Source of the DNA: an uncultured Pelagibacteraceae bacterium
GTDB lineage: Bacteria > Pseudomonadota > Alphaproteobacteria > Pelagibacterales > Pelagibacteraceae
Assembly: GCA_902560625.1 (NCBI GenBank)
Contig: CACEMD010000001.1
Coordinates: forward strand, 154,344-218,343
Direction of reading: 5' to 3'
Length of the DNA: 64,000 bases
Shown: positions 1-8,336 of the stretch, piece by piece
Layout: each line of letters starts with the position of its first letter
Numbering within the stretch: the first letter of the stretch is position 1
The notes under the pieces: generated by a model
Databases searched by the model: none
Told to the model about the DNA's origin: nothing
The model's input: only the letters and a program-made list of their open reading frames with translations
Made by a program: the position numbers and the translations under genes

Positions 1-1
1 C

Positions 2-1027
2 AAAAAAGAGACGGATCTATTAATTGGGTTTTTTGGTTACGAAATATTATGCAATCTATTAAATATTAATATTAAAAAACAAAAAAAACTTAATTTTTAT
101 AAAGGAATTTTTTATAAACCAGAAACAATAATAAAAATCAGAAAAGATATAAAAGTTTTTTCTACAAAAAAAAATGTTTCATATAGAAAATACTTTAGCA
201 AAACACAAATTTTAAGCCCATTTAAATTGAATATAAATTATAAAAAATACAATAAAATATTTAATAAATTTGCACAAAAAATTAAAGAAGGAGATACTTA
301 TCAAATTAAAATTTGCACAAAGTACAAAAATAGATCAACAATTGATCCAGTGAATTTTTTTTGGAAACTAATGAAGGTTAATTCATCACCAGAATCTTTT
401 ATGATTAGAGACAAAGATTTTTCGATAGTAAGCTGCTCACCAGAAACATTAATTGATAAAAAGGGTAAAAATATAATAACAAAGCCTATAGCTGGAACTT
501 TGAAAAAAAATAGCAAAATAAAAAAAAAACATGCTTTAAAATTTTTTATGAATAACAACAAAGAAACAAAAGAACATAATATGATTGTTGATATGGAAAG
601 AAGCGATTTATCACGAATTTGTTTACCTGGAACTGTTAAAATTTTAAAACAAAAATATGTTGAAGAATATAAGCATCTTTTTCATTATGTGACGTCAATT
701 CAAGGAAAACTAAGAAAAAATGTTACTTTAAAACAGATTATTAAATCAATGATGCCTGGTGGATCAGTTATAGGGTGTCCTAAAATTAGAACCTTAGAAC
801 TTTTAAATGAACAAGAAGCTGAAGATAGAAATATTTTTACTGGAAGTTTTGGATATATTAAATTTAATCAAGATATGAGGTTTAATGTTATTATTAGATC
901 AATACTTAATTTCAAAAATATTTCAGAAGTTTCGGCTGCTTCCGGTGTAGTTTTAGAAAGTACTGCTTCCAAAGAATTTAGAGAAAATTTTATAAAAGCA
1001 AAGTCGTTGTTGGAGTTATATAAATGA
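2..1027 (+). CDS. Chorismate-utilising synthase component I (PabB/TrpE family), 5'-truncated
   Basis: Frame 2 is open from the left edge to the stop at 1025-1027, so the gene starts outside the window; the first internal ATG is at 227 but conserved GYFGY-like sequence (GFFGYEIL) lies before it. Family motifs: DMERSDLSR (cf. DLERND), GGSVIGCPKIRTLELL, and GSFGYI. It would aminate chorismate using ammonia from the next gene product, giving aminodeoxychorismate (folate) or anthranilate. Context with a PabC-like gene favours the folate role. Two odd points: the lysine of the classical PabB PIKGT motif is alanine here (PIAGT, as in TrpE), and the usual GAGIV motif near the C-terminus reads AASGVV. 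The trailing KEFRE keeps two glutamates. A 4-base ATGA overlap couples it to the amidotransferase. Confidence 0.85.
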   Translation, partial: KKETDLLIGFFGYEILCNLLNINIKKQKKLNFYKGIFYKPETIIKIRKDIKVFSTKKNVSYRKYFSKTQILSPFKLNINYKKYNKIFNKFAQKIKEGDTYQIKICTKYKNRSTIDPVNFFWKLMKVNSSPESFMIRDKDFSIVSCSPETLIDKKGKNIITKPIAGTLKKNSKIKKKHALKFFMNNNKETKEHNMIVDMERSDLSRICLPGTVKILKQKYVEEYKHLFHYVTSIQGKLRKNVTLKQIIKSMMPGGSVIGCPKIRTLELLNEQEAEDRNIFTGSFGYIKFNQDMRFNVIIRSILNFKNISEVSAASGVVLESTASKEFRENFIKAKSLLELYK

Positions 1028-1581
1028 TTTATATTATTGATCATCAAGACTCATTTACCTGGAATGTAGTTCATCAATTTTCTAAGTTTGATAAAGTTTA
1101 TTGCTCTAATTATTTTGAAATAAATAATCAAAAAATTACTAAAGCAGATGCTATAGTCTTATCACCTGGACCCGGATCACCCAAAGACTACCCTTTAACA
1201 TCAAAAATATATAAAGCTTTTAGGGGAAAAAAAAAAATTATAGGTATTTGTCTCGGTTACGAACAAATTTTATTTAATGAAAACGGCAAAATTGTTCAAC
1301 AAAGGAATATTTTTCATGGCTATCAATCAAATGTAAAGGTAACAAATGAAAGTAAAATATTTAAAAAAAATAAAATATTTAAAGTAGGAAGATATCACTC
1401 ATTAAAGCTTCATGAACCATTTCAGTCCCAAAATGTTAAAGTCACAATGAGATGCGCTAAAACGAACATTGCAATGGCTGTAGAAGACAGAGTAAGAAAT
1501 GTTTATGGATTTCAATTTCATCCAGAATCTTTTTTAACAGAAAATGGCAACTTTATTATTAAAAAAATCTTATCGGCATAA
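1024..1581 (+). CDS. pabA: Class I glutamine amidotransferase, PabA/TrpG type
   Basis: This 185-residue protein should hydrolyse glutamine and channel ammonia to the component I encoded just upstream. Visible features are the N-terminal DHQDSFTWN (cf. DNYDSFTYN), the oxyanion SPGPGSP at about residues 47-53, nucleophile Cys76 in GICLG, VGRYHSL, and the catalytic His166 and Glu168 in FQFHPES. The residues after the nucleophile are Tyr-Glu where most family members have His-Gln (CLGHQ), which is unusual. Length matches the family. The start overlaps the previous stop by ATGA, and the next gene starts 38 bases before this one ends, so the three genes are translationally coupled. It could serve both folate and tryptophan synthesis. 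Confidence 0.85.
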   Translation: MIYIIDHQDSFTWNVVHQFSKFDKVYCSNYFEINNQKITKADAIVLSPGPGSPKDYPLTSKIYKAFRGKKKIIGICLGYEQILFNENGKIVQQRNIFHGYQSNVKVTNESKIFKKNKIFKVGRYHSLKLHEPFQSQNVKVTMRCAKTNIAMAVEDRVRNVYGFQFHPESFLTENGNFIIKKILSA

Positions 1582-2314
1582 AGATCTTAAAGAAATTCCA
1601 TTTAAGGATCTATGGAGCTCTTATGGTATATTTACAACAATGAGAGTTGTTGGCAAACCATTAAAAATTATATTATTTAAAAATCATATAGATAATCTAA
1701 TTAAATCTTTAAAAATTTATAAAATTTATAAAAAAGATTTAAAAAAAAAAATTCTTCACATTATTAAATTGAATTTGAATAAAAATAAAAAATACGACCA
1801 CTTATTAAGAATTGCGTCTAATAAAAAAATGATATCTATTTCACTGAGAAAAAGACTTAAACCAAAAAGAAATTTTAATCTTCATCTTATAAATTATAAA
1901 AGAATTGAGCCTGAATATAAAAATTTAATGTATAAAAAAATATTAGGTATCCTAAAAAAGCTGGACACTACTAAAAATGATATTGCTCTTTATAAAGACA
2001 AGAAACTTTTAGAAAGTGGCACTTCTAACTTATTATTCGCAAAAAATAATAAAATTTATACACCAGTTAATGGATTTTATAAGGGGAATACATTTAATTT
2101 TATAAAAAAGAAAATTAAAATTTATAAAAGGAATATTTACCTTGATTCCCTTGACCAGTATGATGAAATAATTTTGCTTGGATCTGGAAAAGGTATTGCA
2201 TCAGTTAGTGGTATTAAAAATAATAAATGGAGAAGAAAAAGCTTTAAAAGCTATAAGATTTTGGACAATTTTTACCAAAAAGCTGTTACTAAGTGTCCAA
2301 GATATTACAGTTGA
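1544..2314 (+). CDS. pabC: Class IV PLP aminotransferase, likely aminodeoxychorismate lyase
   Basis: A 256-residue fold-type IV PLP enzyme. In the family, PabC releases pyruvate from aminodeoxychorismate to give p-aminobenzoate, and branched-chain and D-amino-acid aminotransferases share the fold. Visible motifs are YGIFTTMRV near the N-terminus (cf. GDGLFETIRV), a lysine-rich segment around residues 127-137 where the Schiff-base lysine is expected, and LLESGTSNLLF (cf. EGSTSNLF). The sequence is very lysine-rich and divergent. ATG 1544 lies inside the amidotransferase gene (38-base overlap); a start nearer YGIF would remove conserved sequence. The PabC assignment rests mainly on its place behind component I and the amidotransferase. 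Confidence 0.7.
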   Translation: MATLLLKKSYRHKDLKEIPFKDLWSSYGIFTTMRVVGKPLKIILFKNHIDNLIKSLKIYKIYKKDLKKKILHIIKLNLNKNKKYDHLLRIASNKKMISISLRKRLKPKRNFNLHLINYKRIEPEYKNLMYKKILGILKKLDTTKNDIALYKDKKLLESGTSNLLFAKNNKIYTPVNGFYKGNTFNFIKKKIKIYKRNIYLDSLDQYDEIILLGSGKGIASVSGIKNNKWRRKSFKSYKILDNFYQKAVTKCPRYYS

Positions 2315-2373
2315 TCTATTAATTTATCTATACTACAAATTTAGTAACTTTTTAAATTGCGGAGGTTTTAAAA

Positions 2374-3174
2374 ATGTTTTCAACAAACCCATTCTATGTT
2401 CTTTCAGAAAGCGTATCTCCAATATTTATGCAAATTTTTGTAATTTTGATGATTGCGCTGATAGTGATTGGTACAGTTATGGATATTATACACAAAAAAA
2501 ATGTAAAATATTTTTTCGATAATGCAAAAAAAGCAAAAAAAAACGCTACCAAAAGTTTATCAGCAGGAGAGAGAATAAAAGTTCTTTCAAAAACATTGGT
2601 GAGTGATATTGCAACTACTTCAGAGTTAGGTGCTGGTAAAAGACGTATCGCCCACGTAATGGGAATGTACGGAACAATTTTGTTTTGGGTTTCAACAGTT
2701 GTGATGATTTTTATGTATACAGATCCATCCTCAACAACTCCAAACGTTTGGCCTATAGTATGGCATGCAGGTGGAATATTAACAGTTTTAGGTGGTTGTT
2801 GGTTTTGGTTTTTTCTTAGAGTTGATGTGTATTCTGAAGCTCAACCTTGGTACAGAATAATTAAAGCAGATTTATTTGTATTAGCATTAATTGCAACATC
2901 ATTATTTGGATTAATTTGGTCTTATTTGCAAAACTTAGATTTAGGAAATAGATGGGATGACAAAGTCTTTTTTGTTTTTTATGTTGTTGCCAATCTGATT
3001 CTTTTTGGAGGTGTATATTGGTCTAAATTTGCACACATGTTTTATAAACCTGGAGCTGCTATCCAAAAAAATCTTGCAGAGGCTGATGGATCAAGAGACA
3101 ATTTACCCCCTGAGGCTGATGCACCTGAGCAATTTGGCCTAGGTATAAAAAGAGAAGAGCCAAAACACTATTAA
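2374..3174 (+). CDS. aprM: AprM-like membrane partner of APS reductase
   Basis: A 266-residue integral membrane protein directly upstream of aprBA. Hydrophobic segments lie at about residues 17-40, 96-116, 127-148, 165-185 and 200-217, followed by a hydrophilic C-terminal tail. AprM is the proposed membrane electron acceptor or anchor for AprBA in sulfur-oxidising lineages that lack QmoABC. Here it would pass electrons from sulfite oxidation to the quinone pool. A strong ribosome binding site (GCGGAGGT at about 2359-2366) sits before ATG 2374, in contrast to many weakly led genes nearby. The 34-base gap to aprB suggests one operon aprM-aprB-aprA. The function follows from family and context. 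Confidence 0.8.
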   Translation: MFSTNPFYVLSESVSPIFMQIFVILMIALIVIGTVMDIIHKKNVKYFFDNAKKAKKNATKSLSAGERIKVLSKTLVSDIATTSELGAGKRRIAHVMGMYGTILFWVSTVVMIFMYTDPSSTTPNVWPIVWHAGGILTVLGGCWFWFFLRVDVYSEAQPWYRIIKADLFVLALIATSLFGLIWSYLQNLDLGNRWDDKVFFVFYVVANLILFGGVYWSKFAHMFYKPGAAIQKNLAEADGSRDNLPPEADAPEQFGLGIKREEPKHY

Positions 3175-3208
3175 TATGTTATGAAAATAAAAGGAGATTT
3201 ATAAAATT

Positions 3209-3679
3209 ATGTCAACATTTGTATATATGACTAGATGCGATGGCTGTGGACATTGCGTTGATATATGTCCCTCAGACATTATGCATATTGATGAAACAAT
3301 AAGAAGAGCAAAAAATATAGAGCCAAATTTTTGTTGGGAATGTTACTCATGTGTTAAAGCATGCCCCAACCATGCAATTGATGTAAGAGGATATGCTGAC
3401 TTTGCACCCATGGGTCATAGCGTAAGAGTAAGACGTGAAGAAGAAAAAGGAACTATTTCATGGAAAATAAAATTTAGAAACGGAACAACTAAAGATTTTG
3501 TTTCTCCGATAACAACCAAACCATGGGGAAAATTTATTCCTAAATTAGCTGATGGAGACAAACCTAACCAGGGTGAAATAAATTCTCAAATTCTTTATAA
3601 TGAACCGCACGGTTTAAATACAAATAAAGATTTACCAAAAGTTGAAAAAAGCTCATTCAAAAAAGGTGTTTATTATTAA
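3209..3679 (+). CDS. aprB: Adenylylsulfate (APS) reductase beta subunit
   Basis: A 156-residue ferredoxin-like subunit with two 4Fe-4S cysteine sets: CDGCGHCVDICPSDIM near the N-terminus and CWECYSCVKACPNHAI around residues 45-60. It carries electrons between the FAD of AprA and the membrane acceptor. Length and the C-terminal extension, which wraps AprA in known structures, match the family. GGAG at about 3192-3195 lies well ahead of ATG 3209. The final A of its TAA is the first base of the aprA start codon. With Suy and Xsc nearby, the likely direction is sulfite oxidation, making APS from sulfite and AMP. Confidence 0.95.
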   Translation: MSTFVYMTRCDGCGHCVDICPSDIMHIDETIRRAKNIEPNFCWECYSCVKACPNHAIDVRGYADFAPMGHSVRVRREEEKGTISWKIKFRNGTTKDFVSPITTKPWGKFIPKLADGDKPNQGEINSQILYNEPHGLNTNKDLPKVEKSSFKKGVYY

Positions 3680-5535
3680 TGGCTAAAAAAACCATAGTTG
3701 AAAATTGTGATGTTTTAGTAGTTGGTGGAGGTATGGCTGGAACAGGTGCTGCTTTTGAAGCTAGACACTGGGGAAGAGATTTAAAAATTATTTGTGTAGA
3801 AAAAGCAAACATTGATAGAAGCGGAGCTGTTGCTCAAGGTTTATATGCAATCAATTGTTATATGGGAATGCAATGGGGAGAGAATCAACCAGAAGATCAT
3901 GTGAGGTACGCAAGAAATGATTTGATGGGACTTGTTAGAGAAGACCTTGGTTACGATATGGCTAGACATGTTGACTCAACTGTACACATGTTTGATGAGT
4001 GGGGTTTACCAATGATGAAAAATCCTAAAACTGGTCGTTACCAGAGAGAAGGGAAATGGCAGATAATGATTCATGGTGAAAGTTATAAACCAATTGTAGC
4101 CGAAGCAGCAAAAAAATCTGCAGATAAAATTTATAATAGAATAATGATTACTCATCTTTTAATGGATGAGGATAATGAAAATAGAGTTGGTGGTGCCGTT
4201 GGATTTAATATGAGAACTGGTGACTATTATGTTTTTAAAGCAAAGACTGTGATAGTAGCTGCAGGCGGAGCATCTCACATATTTAAGCCTAGGGCAGTTG
4301 GTGAAGGTATGGGTAGAACCTGGTACGCTCCTTGGAGTAATGGTTCAGCATATGCATTACCAATTGCAGCTGGTGCCAAAATGACTCAAATGGAAAATAG
4401 AATTGTATTATGTAGATTTAAAGATGGATATGGTCCTGTTGGTGCTTATTTTTTGCATCTTAAAACTTACACACAAAATGCTAATGGAGAAAACTACGAA
4501 AAAAAATGGTATAATCAAACTAAAGAGCTCGTTGGTGAATATATTGATCATCACCCAACTCCAACATGTTTAAGAAACCACGCATTTGTCCAAGAAGTTA
4601 TGGCTGGCGGTGGTCCAATTCATATGGTTACAAAAGAAGCATTCCAGGATCCACATTTAGAAACTGTGGGATGGGAAAATTTTTTAGGTATGACTGTTGG
4701 TCAGGCAGTAGTTTGGGCATCTCAAAATATAGATCCAAAATATACTAACCCTGAATTAACTACTTCAGAACCTTATGTTATGGGATCACATGCAACTTGC
4801 TCAGGTGCTTGGGTAAGTGGCCCAGAAGATTTATCTCCTCCTGAATATTTTTGGGGATATAACAGAATGACAACAGTCCAAGGGTTATTTGGTGCAGGTG
4901 ATACGGTGGGAGGTAGTGCGCACAAATTCTCTTCTGGTTCTTTTACAGAAGGACGCTTGGCTGCAAAAGCTGCTGTAAAATATATTGAGGAGAAAAAAGG
5001 TGATAATATAAAAGTTTCAGATAAGCAATGTGCTGATTTTAAAAAAATCATATATAAGCCATTGGAAAATTACACAGTTGGCAGAAATGAAATTACTGGT
5101 GGAACTGTTTCTCCAAGTTATATATCTCCAATTCAAGGGCTACAAAGACTTCAAAAAATCATGGATGAATATGTAGGTGGTATTTCAGTAAATTACATGA
5201 CTAACGAAAATCTTTTAAAAAAGGGTCTAGAATTATTAGATTGGTTACAAGAAGATTTGGAGCATGTTGGAGCTGAAGATTATCATCAACTAATGCGAGC
5301 TTGGGAGCTTAAACACCGAGCATTAACATCCCAATGTGTTACAGAACACACACTTTTCAGGAAAGAAACTCGTTGGCCCGGATATTATTACAGGGGAGAC
5401 CACATGAAATTAGATGATGAAAACTGGCATTGTTTAACAGTTTCAAGAAGAGATCCTAAAACAGGCAAGTTTTCTTTAGAGAAAATGCCTGTCTATCATA
5501 TAATTGACGAAAAAGAGAAAAAAGAAGCTTCCTAG
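3679..5535 (+). CDS. aprA: Adenylylsulfate (APS) reductase alpha subunit
   Basis: A 618-residue FAD-dependent catalytic subunit. The dinucleotide-binding glycine motif VVGGGMAGTGAAFEA lies at about residues 13-27, ERAN-like VEKANIDRSGAVAQGLYAIN follows, and the GAGDTVGGSAHKFSSGS segment binds FAD further on. AprBA interconverts sulfite plus AMP with APS. In this setting it would oxidise sulfite released from sulfonates, and a sulfate adenylyltransferase would then recover ATP; none is in this window. It starts on the last base of aprB. Length is typical of the family. The reaction direction is inferred from the aerobic heterotroph context and from aprM, not visible in AprA itself. Confidence 0.95.
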   Translation: MAKKTIVENCDVLVVGGGMAGTGAAFEARHWGRDLKIICVEKANIDRSGAVAQGLYAINCYMGMQWGENQPEDHVRYARNDLMGLVREDLGYDMARHVDSTVHMFDEWGLPMMKNPKTGRYQREGKWQIMIHGESYKPIVAEAAKKSADKIYNRIMITHLLMDEDNENRVGGAVGFNMRTGDYYVFKAKTVIVAAGGASHIFKPRAVGEGMGRTWYAPWSNGSAYALPIAAGAKMTQMENRIVLCRFKDGYGPVGAYFLHLKTYTQNANGENYEKKWYNQTKELVGEYIDHHPTPTCLRNHAFVQEVMAGGGPIHMVTKEAFQDPHLETVGWENFLGMTVGQAVVWASQNIDPKYTNPELTTSEPYVMGSHATCSGAWVSGPEDLSPPEYFWGYNRMTTVQGLFGAGDTVGGSAHKFSSGSFTEGRLAAKAAVKYIEEKKGDNIKVSDKQCADFKKIIYKPLENYTVGRNEITGGTVSPSYISPIQGLQRLQKIMDEYVGGISVNYMTNENLLKKGLELLDWLQEDLEHVGAEDYHQLMRAWELKHRALTSQCVTEHTLFRKETRWPGYYYRGDHMKLDDENWHCLTVSRRDPKTGKFSLEKMPVYHIIDEKEKKEAS

Positions 5536-5543
5536 ACACTTCA

Positions 5544-5897
5544 ATGAGTCTTCTTGATAAGTCCGACAAAGATATTATTGAAATAGCTAACCCAATCTGG
5601 ATTAACCTAATTAAGTCCTCAAATATGAAAGATTATGGAGGTTTTACTAAGGATTTCTCATCACAGATGCTTTATGGAGCCAACGAGGTTGAGTTAGGTA
5701 AGCAGTGGGCATCGAACGATCTAATCTCAAACCTATCAGAGGAGCGTTTTGAGGCATTTGGTTGTCTTAGAAGAGGCCTTTATGTGACTGTACTTTATAA
5801 ACAAACTAGCACAAAACTACCTGGAGATTTTCTTGGTCGACTTGTTTTAGGGCTAGAGGGTGATCAGGTTAAAGTTTTTGGTGCAACTATTTTTTAA
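5544..5897 (+). CDS. Unknown small soluble protein downstream of aprA
   Basis: A 117-residue protein starting eight bases after the aprA stop, so very likely in the apr operon. No signal peptide or membrane segment is apparent. The N-terminal half looks helical (DIIEIANPIWINLIKSS) and the C-terminal half looks like beta strands (RGLYVTVLYK, RLVLGLEGDQVKVFGATIF), an arrangement compatible with an NTF2/SnoaL-like or other alpha+beta sandwich, but I do not recognise the family. One cysteine is present in FGCLRRG. The DNA here is less A-rich than the flanking genes. A role in handling sulfite or APS, or in AprBA maturation, would be a guess from position only. Confidence 0.7.
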   Translation: MSLLDKSDKDIIEIANPIWINLIKSSNMKDYGGFTKDFSSQMLYGANEVELGKQWASNDLISNLSEERFEAFGCLRRGLYVTVLYKQTSTKLPGDFLGRLVLGLEGDQVKVFGATIF

Positions 5898-5953
5898 TCA
5901 GTATTTAACAAATTAAGCTTGCAAATTTTATTCTTCAGGTGTATTTCCTGAGT

Positions 5954-6103
5954 ATGCTTAATAAATTTTATAAAAATGCTAATGATATTATTAAGCTTCT
6001 TCCAATAAAAATTTTTAAAATAAGCGCAAAAACATTTACTTTAATTGGTCTTGGGATTTATTGGAGTGTAATAATTGTTGGTACTTTTCTCCAAATAAAT
6101 TAA
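5954..6103 (+). CDS. Possible 49-residue single-span membrane protein
   Basis: A short frame in the 263-base gap after the unknown aprA-linked gene. The product begins MLNKFYKNANDIIKLLP, is basic and amphipathic, and ends in a hydrophobic span of about 20 residues (TLIGLGIYWSVIIVGTF) with a short tail. The rest of the gap shows no gene; a TTGACT hexamer at 6127-6132 could be part of a promoter for the following exporter. There is no clear ribosome binding site. Coding status is uncertain, and the case rests on the well-formed membrane segment and the position between sulfur genes. Confidence 0.45.
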   Translation: MLNKFYKNANDIIKLLPIKIFKISAKTFTLIGLGIYWSVIIVGTFLQIN

Positions 6104-6160
6104 GCAAAATCACACTATCAAATTGTTGACTTTAATATTTTAGAGGAATAATTACTATTT

Positions 6161-7243
6161 ATGGAATTTTTTCTTCCTATAGCAGAAGTATATGTAAGCC
6201 TACCTGTTATCTTCATACTCAGTTTAGTTGTTGGAATTTTGTCTGGACTTTTTGGTGTAGGCGGAGGTTTTTTAATGACACCTTTTTTAATTTTTTTGGG
6301 AATTCCTCCATCTTATGCAGTTGCAAATGAAGCAAACAATATATTAGGAACCTCAGTGTCTGGTTCAACTACCCATTGGTATAAAGGAACTTTAGATTAC
6401 AAAATGGGATTTATGATTGTTATAGGAGGTGCTTGTGGAACAATTCTTGGAATTTTAACATTCACTTACTTCAAAGATATTGGTAAAATAAATATAGTTA
6501 TTGCACTAGCGTATATGTATATTTTAGCAATAATTGGTACCTTTATGTTAGTTCAAGGTGTTACAGAGCTTGATAGAGCAAGAAAAAAAATAGTTTTAAG
6601 AAAAAAACTACATGTTCATTATTGGATTCATGGTTTACCGATAAGAATGAGATTTAAAAAATCTAAAGTGTATGAAAGCGCATTCACACCAATCACTATT
6701 GGTTTAATAGTTGGCTTCATTGCAGCAATTATGGGAATTGGAGGTGCTTTTATTTTGGTACCAGCCATGATTTATATAATAGGCATGCCGACCAAATTAG
6801 TCCCAGGTACATCTTTGTTTGTTACAGTCTTTGTAAGCGCTATAGTAACAATACTTCATGCATTCAATTACGGTTCAATAGACTTAATTTTAGTTATAGT
6901 TTTAATATTGGGATCAATATTAGGTGTTCAAGTAGGTCAGAAATTGGGTGAAAAGGTTGATAGCTCTCAATTTAAAACAATATTAGCAATACTTTTATTG
7001 CTTGTTGGTATCGCTATGGCTTACGAAAGCTTTTTTAGAGAGTCTCAATCTACAATTAACAATTTATCATTAAACAAACCAGAGTTGACTGGCTTCTCGC
7101 AATTTATTTCAAATATGTCTAATGATTTCCCAATTGTCTACGGCGTGTTATCAATAATACTAGCAGTTACTCTTGCCATATTGGCAGCATTTGTGAGAAA
7201 ACTATTCAGCGACTATCAAGATAAAAAGAAAAAACCAGCCTAA
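6161..7243 (+). CDS. TauE/SafE-family sulfite or sulfonate exporter
   Basis: A 360-residue polytopic membrane protein. The two half-repeats typical of TauE/SafE are visible: GILSGLFGVGGGFLMTP at about residues 25-41 and GFIAAIMGIGGAFILVPA in the second half. It is longer than the usual 250-280 residues because of a basic cytoplasmic stretch (about residues 138-175) between the halves and an extra C-terminal hydrophobic segment. TauE-family members are linked to export of sulfite, sulfoacetate or other organosulfur anions. Being next to apr, suy and xsc, export of excess sulfite is the simplest reading. It ends in a shared four-base stop overlap with the convergent YeiH gene. Confidence 0.85.
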   Translation: MEFFLPIAEVYVSLPVIFILSLVVGILSGLFGVGGGFLMTPFLIFLGIPPSYAVANEANNILGTSVSGSTTHWYKGTLDYKMGFMIVIGGACGTILGILTFTYFKDIGKINIVIALAYMYILAIIGTFMLVQGVTELDRARKKIVLRKKLHVHYWIHGLPIRMRFKKSKVYESAFTPITIGLIVGFIAAIMGIGGAFILVPAMIYIIGMPTKLVPGTSLFVTVFVSAIVTILHAFNYGSIDLILVIVLILGSILGVQVGQKLGEKVDSSQFKTILAILLLLVGIAMAYESFFRESQSTINNLSLNKPELTGFSQFISNMSNDFPIVYGVLSIILAVTLAILAAFVRKLFSDYQDKKKKPA

Positions 7244-8325
7244 TTAATAACTAAACTACCAAAAAATTCTATAGCACTTAAACTTACAATTCCAACTGTC
7301 AATAATGAAATAAAACCAACTATAAACGGTTTATATCCCATAGATCTCAGATCTTTTAAATTTGTTGACAATCCTATTGCACCCATTGCCATAGTCAAAA
7401 ATACCTTTGCAGAAAATTTAATTACAGACACAAATTCTATCCAAACTTCTTTGTTTGAGTTATTAGAGTTTAAAAATATATAATCTCCTCCATTTCTAAT
7501 AATAATAAAGGCTATAAATCCTAAAACGAAATAGGGAAAAATTTTAATAAGTGAATAATTTTTAGATTGCTTCTGCCCTCTATTATAGAGGTATGCAAAC
7601 AAAGGTATCATAATTACCAAAAAAGTATTTCTAATTAATTTTGTAACTGTTGAAATATTTAAAGTTTCTGGGCTATTAAATTGTTGATCGTATATTAAAC
7701 CAGCAGCTGCGACTTGTGCTGTTTCATGTATAGCAGTTCCTAAAAACAACCCTGAAAATAATGGATCACCTTCAAAATAATAATTTGCAAAATAGGGATA
7801 AAAAAGCATGGCTATAATTCCAAATACAGTCATATTAGCTACTGCATATGCAATTTCACTTTTTTTGGCCTTTATTATAGGACCAGTTGCCATTATAGCT
7901 GTTGTTCCACAAACTGTACTACCAATAGCAATTAAGTATGACATTCTTCTTGAAATTTTTAATTTCTTAATGAGAAGTTTAATGGCAATCAAAACACTTA
8001 TAATGCAAATAATAATAAGTGGAATAGCAATTGTACCAAATTTTAAAAATTCGAAAGGTTTTAATTGAATACCTAAACATATTATACCTAACTTCAAAAT
8101 ATATTTTTGAGTAAAATCTAAGCCTATTAGAAAACCTTTTCTAATTTTGAAAATATTACTTAAGGTTAAACCTATAATAATTGCAAACATAGCTGTAGAG
8201 ATCGGACTTTTTTCGTATCCAAAAATTGCAATAGAAATAAAGTTATTTATACCTTCTGATAAAGAATATAATATAAATGCTAGAAATATTCCTGGAATTA
8301 AATTTATAGGAAATTTTAATTTCAA
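7240..8325 (-). CDS. YeiH/UPF0324-family putative sulfate exporter
   Basis: A 361-residue membrane protein with about ten hydrophobic segments. Family signatures include KLGIICLGIQLKPF, IGSTVCGTTAIMATGPI in the middle, FLGTAIHETAQVAAAG, and the C-terminal AMGAIGLSTNLKDLRSMGYKP. The family is annotated as putative sulfate exporter (PSE), largely from context in sulfonate degradation clusters. Here it lies beside suyAB, which it follows by 11 bases on the same strand, so it is probably co-transcribed with them and removes the sulfate or sulfite formed. The substrate is inferred. Confidence 0.85.
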   Translation of the reverse strand: MKLKFPINLIPGIFLAFILYSLSEGINNFISIAIFGYEKSPISTAMFAIIIGLTLSNIFKIRKGFLIGLDFTQKYILKLGIICLGIQLKPFEFLKFGTIAIPLIIICIISVLIAIKLLIKKLKISRRMSYLIAIGSTVCGTTAIMATGPIIKAKKSEIAYAVANMTVFGIIAMLFYPYFANYYFEGDPLFSGLFLGTAIHETAQVAAAGLIYDQQFNSPETLNISTVTKLIRNTFLVIMIPLFAYLYNRGQKQSKNYSLIKIFPYFVLGFIAFIIIRNGGDYIFLNSNNSNKEVWIEFVSVIKFSAKVFLTMAMGAIGLSTNLKDLRSMGYKPFIVGFISLLTVGIVSLSAIEFFGSLVIN

Positions 8326-8336
8326 TTTAGAATTTT

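Noticed and set aside
2178..2522. A 114-codon frame across the pabC-like gene end and aprM start
   Set aside because: It is out of frame with two well-supported genes, and the aprM start has a strong ribosome binding site.
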